DNA of 64,000 nucleotides from Bradyrhizobium sp. BR13661 (GTDB lineage Bacteria > Pseudomonadota > Alphaproteobacteria > Rhizobiales > Xanthobacteraceae): positions 186,001-250,000 of the forward strand of contig NZ_JARXWB010000002.1 in assembly GCF_029892425.1 (NCBI RefSeq), written 5' to 3'. Position numbers and translations under genes: made by a program. Positions 61,766-64,000 of the stretch are shown piece after piece. Below the pieces are notes generated by a model. That model ran no database searches. It was not told the origin of the DNA and was given only the letters and a program-made list of their open reading frames with translations. The first letter of the stretch is position 1, and the number at the start of each line of letters is the position of its first letter.

Positions 61766-61905
61766 CGCTCCCTCCCCCCTTGCGGGGGAGGGCGGGGGAG
61801 AGGGGTAGCCCAGCAAAAGGTTTATCTGTCTGCGTTCGCCCGAATGGAGAGAATCCCCGTGTGGACCCCTCTCCCTAACCCTCCCCCGCAAGGGGGGAGG
61901 GAACG
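61766..61905. repeat. Class 3 palindromic repeat after pdeM
   Basis: The inverted arms (CTCCCTCCCCCC/GGGGGGAGGGA and flanking GGGGGAGAGGGGTA/CCCCTCTCCCTAACC) have the same design as the unit inside the ligase gene. Read on the minus strand it also encodes PSPPPSPARGEGAQL, the same peptide seen in the ligase insertion. It sits between convergent pdeM and the LysR gene. Confidence 0.85.
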
Positions 61906-61945
61906 CACCGACATCGCGGCCGCAGATTGCGACAACCGAAACGGC

Positions 61946-62821
61946 TCACGCCGCCTTCGCCTGCACGTTGTCGCAGAACTCCGCCAGCCGGTCCGCGAGC
62001 CGCAGCGTTGCCGGGCTCGCATCCGGCGCGGCCATCAGCGCCACCTCCGTCTTGTTGATCGGCGCAAAGCCCTCCTTGGCCGTCAGCACGCGGTGATCCG
62101 ATTGGATTGACATCTCCGACAGGATGCTCAGCCCCATGCCGGCAGCGACCGCGGCCTGGATGGCGGAGAGACTCGATGAGGTGTAGGCGGTGTGCCAGGC
62201 GCGGCCCGTGCTTTCCAGCGCGTGGATGGCGCCGGCGCGATAGACGCAGCCGAGCGGAAAGCCGATCAGCGGCACTGATGGCACGTCGACGTCGACCGGA
62301 TGGCTCTTGCTGGTGACCCAGTGCACTCGCTCCGGCCACACCGCGATCGCGCCCTTCGCGCCAGCCTCGCGCTTGTAGAGCGCAAGGTCGAGCTCGCCGC
62401 GTTCGAGATCGCGGGCGAGGTGCTTGCTCTGGTCGGCGCGCACGTCGAGGCGTAGCCGCGGATGCGAGCGCGAGAACGCGCCCAGCAGCTTCGTCAGCCG
62501 GTAGGCCGCGAAATCCTCGGGGATGCCGAGCCGGATCGCGCCTTCGCCGCCCGGCTGCCGCAGCACGTCGCGCGCTTCTTCCGCGAGCGCGAGCAGCCGC
62601 CGCGCATAGGACAGCAGCCGCTCGCCGGCCTCGGTCGGGCGCACGTCCTTGCCGTCGCGGTGCAGCAGTACCTGGCCGACATCCTCCTCCAGCCGCTTGA
62701 TCTGCTGGCTCACGGTCGATTGCGTGCGGTGGACGCGCTCGCCGGCGCGGGTGAAGCCGCCGGCCTCGACCACCGAGACGAAGCTGCGCAGAAGCTCGAG
62801 ATCGAGCACATCAGCCTCCAT
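61946..62821 (-). CDS. LysR-family transcriptional regulator
   Basis: The 291-residue regulator has a LysR HTH (LDLELLRSFVSVVEAGGFTRAGERVHRTQSTVSQQIKRLEEDVGQVLLHRDGKDVRPTEAGE) and a co-inducer-binding domain (IRLGIPEDFAAYRLTKLLGAFSRSHPRLRLDVRADQ ... AVAAGMGLSILSEM). It is divergent from an EamA-family transporter gene, which it probably controls, as is common for LysR regulators. An in-frame ATG at 62851 in the AT-rich gap would add 10 residues. The inducer is unknown. Confidence 0.9.
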   Translation of the reverse strand: MEADVLDLELLRSFVSVVEAGGFTRAGERVHRTQSTVSQQIKRLEEDVGQVLLHRDGKDVRPTEAGERLLSYARRLLALAEEARDVLRQPGGEGAIRLGIPEDFAAYRLTKLLGAFSRSHPRLRLDVRADQSKHLARDLERGELDLALYKREAGAKGAIAVWPERVHWVTSKSHPVDVDVPSVPLIGFPLGCVYRAGAIHALESTGRAWHTAYTSSSLSAIQAAVAAGMGLSILSEMSIQSDHRVLTAKEGFAPINKTEVALMAAPDASPATLRLADRLAEFCDNVQAKAA

Positions 62822-62906
62822 TCGAAAATCCACTGACCTAGAGTTAATCATTTAATTTCCAAATGGCAAGCGGCGTCCTTAGATCGAGGGCTCAGGAGAA
62901 TGCCTC

Positions 62907-63815
62907 ATGTCCCTTGCGCCTTCGATTTCGGTTCCCCGCACCCGCTTCAACACGCTGCCGCTCGCCATCGGCCTGTTTTGCCTGCTCTGGAGCTATGCCT
63001 TCGTCGCCGGCAAGATCGGCGTCACCCATTGCCCGCCGTTGATCCTGCTCGCCGCCCGTTTCTCGCTCGCCGGCATCTTGATCCTCGGTGCCACGCTGAT
63101 CCGCGGCGACTGGTCGTTGTCGTGGCGCGACGTCCTGGTCTTCAGCGTGATCGGCATCGCCAACAACGCGCTCTATCTCGGGCTCGGCTATACCGGCCTG
63201 CAATCGGTCTCCGCCGGTCTCGGCGGCCTGATCGTTTCGACCAATCCGGTGTTCACGGCCGCGCTCGCCGCAACGCTGCTCGGTGAGGGTATGACATGGC
63301 GCAAGGCGAGCGGCCTCCTGCTCGGCATTATCGGCGTCACGGCTATCGTCTGGCATCGCCTCTCGGTCGGCACCGACTCACCGCACGGCATCGTCTTCAC
63401 GCTGGCTTCGCTCGCCTCGATCGTATCAGGCACCATCCTGTTCAAGCTGCTCGCGCCGAAGGGCTCGTTGTGGATCGGCAATGGTGTGCAGAACATCGCT
63501 GCGGGCATCGTGCTCGCGCCAGTCGCGTTCACCTTCGCCGATGTCCACGCGATCGACTTTACGCCGGGCCTGATCGGTGCCTTCGCCTTTCTCGTGCTCG
63601 GCGGCTCGATCCTCGCCTCCTGGCTCTGGTTTCATCTCCTGAAGGTGTGTGGCGCGACCGCGGCCAGTGCCTATCACTTCTTGATGCCGCCGCTCGGCAT
63701 GCTGTTCGCCTTCATCGTGCTCGGCGAGCATGTCGAGGCGCGCGACTTGCTGGGGATCATTCCAGTGGCGCTCGGCATTTACCTGGTGACGCGCCCTGCG
63801 AAGGCGGCTTCTTAA
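62907..63815 (+). CDS. EamA-family (DMT superfamily) transporter
   Basis: The 302-residue protein has about ten membrane segments and two EamA repeats. The first contains LLWSYAFVAGKIGVTHCPPLILLAARFSLAGILILGATLI and ALYLGLGYTGLQSVSAGLGGLIVSTNPVFTAALAATLLGEGMTWRKASGLLLGIIGV. The second ends TAASAYHFLMPPLGMLFAFIVLGEHVEARDLLGIIPVALGIYLV. These exporters move amino acids or metabolites outward. CAGGAG precedes the ATG. Its divergent partner is a LysR regulator. Confidence 0.9.
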   Translation: MSLAPSISVPRTRFNTLPLAIGLFCLLWSYAFVAGKIGVTHCPPLILLAARFSLAGILILGATLIRGDWSLSWRDVLVFSVIGIANNALYLGLGYTGLQSVSAGLGGLIVSTNPVFTAALAATLLGEGMTWRKASGLLLGIIGVTAIVWHRLSVGTDSPHGIVFTLASLASIVSGTILFKLLAPKGSLWIGNGVQNIAAGIVLAPVAFTFADVHAIDFTPGLIGAFAFLVLGGSILASWLWFHLLKVCGATAASAYHFLMPPLGMLFAFIVLGEHVEARDLLGIIPVALGIYLVTRPAKAAS

Positions 63816-63878
63816 AAACACCTGCGGCTCCTGGAGCCCGGCGTGCCGACGACTGTGGAGGCCATCGCTGCTTCAACC

Positions 63879-63981
63879 GTCATTCCGGGGCGGCGCGAAG
63901 CGTCGAGCCCGGAATCCATCGCGCCATCAACTCTGCGGACGGATGGATTCCGGGTTCGCGCTGCGCGCGCCCCGGAATGAC
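63879..63981. repeat. Palindromic repeat, class 4, after the EamA gene
   Basis: Outer arms GTCATTCCGGGGC and GCCCCGGAATGAC are inverted; inner pieces include GGAATCCATC/GATGGATTCC. It belongs to the same class as 45753-45845. The remaining bases to 64000 hold no gene. Confidence 0.8.
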
Positions 63982-64000
63982 ATCATTGAATCAATGCGCG

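Overview
The window is a gene-dense, high-GC stretch of an alphaproteobacterial chromosome. Several things point to the Bradyrhizobium / Nitrobacteraceae group: a phoR-pstSCAB-phoU-phoB block, gcrA divergent from argD-argF-hslO, a SAM-II riboswitch in front of metZ, OpgC with SGNH proteins, a class I lysyl-tRNA synthetase, and many short palindromic intergenic repeats. This assignment is inference from gene content and remembered gene order; no rRNA gene is present. I see no phage, plasmid, IS transposase or CRISPR array. All genes look like ordinary chromosomal genes of the same composition.

Layout. 1-1085: end of an OmpA-family gene and a small membrane protein. 1535-9350: a flippase-like membrane protein, then the phosphate system (phoR, PHO box, pstS, pstC, pstA, pstB, phoU, phoB). 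9569-13905: cell-cycle regulator gcrA facing argD, argF and hslO. 13906-14770: an 865-base gap with a repeat that folds like a structured RNA, plus a 28-base perfect inverted repeat. 14771-18421: apaG, then opgC and two SGNH-fold periplasmic proteins. 18569-21126: metZ under a SAM-II riboswitch, divergent from a double-length dCTP deaminase. 21238-26714: an unrecognised protein, a MATE exporter, a Met/Gly-rich secreted protein and an ogt-araC-VOC-SRPBCC run. 26889-27429: tRNA-Gly(CCC) followed directly by rpiB.

27437-30230: epoxide hydrolase, XRE-cupin regulator and two GNAT acetyltransferases separated by five 13-base tandem repeats. 30322-39042: a pentose/deoxysugar operon (LacI regulator, xylB, xylA, ABC ATPase, permease, binding protein, aldo/keto reductase, lactonase-type amidohydrolase). 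39235-45742: small enzymes, an esterase, a flavoprotein, a SCO protein and a solute-binding protein. 45908-50857: class I LysRS, alpha carbonic anhydrase, an S24-type regulator, a DUF952 protein and pyrD. 50985-61720: a MATE exporter, then the four genes of the ligase-associated DNA repair set (ligase and exonuclease on minus; helicase and PdeM phosphoesterase on plus), split by a TPR-methyltransferase and an amino-acid-binding protein. 61946-63815: a LysR regulator divergent from an EamA transporter.

The observations I rate highest are: the structured-RNA-like repeat at 14404-14535; a palindromic repeat inserted in frame inside the DNA ligase gene (54220-54379); six GANTC methylation sites in 213 bases upstream of gcrA; a catalytically dead SGNH protein paired with an intact paralogue behind opgC; and the 13-base tandem repeat between the two acetyltransferases.
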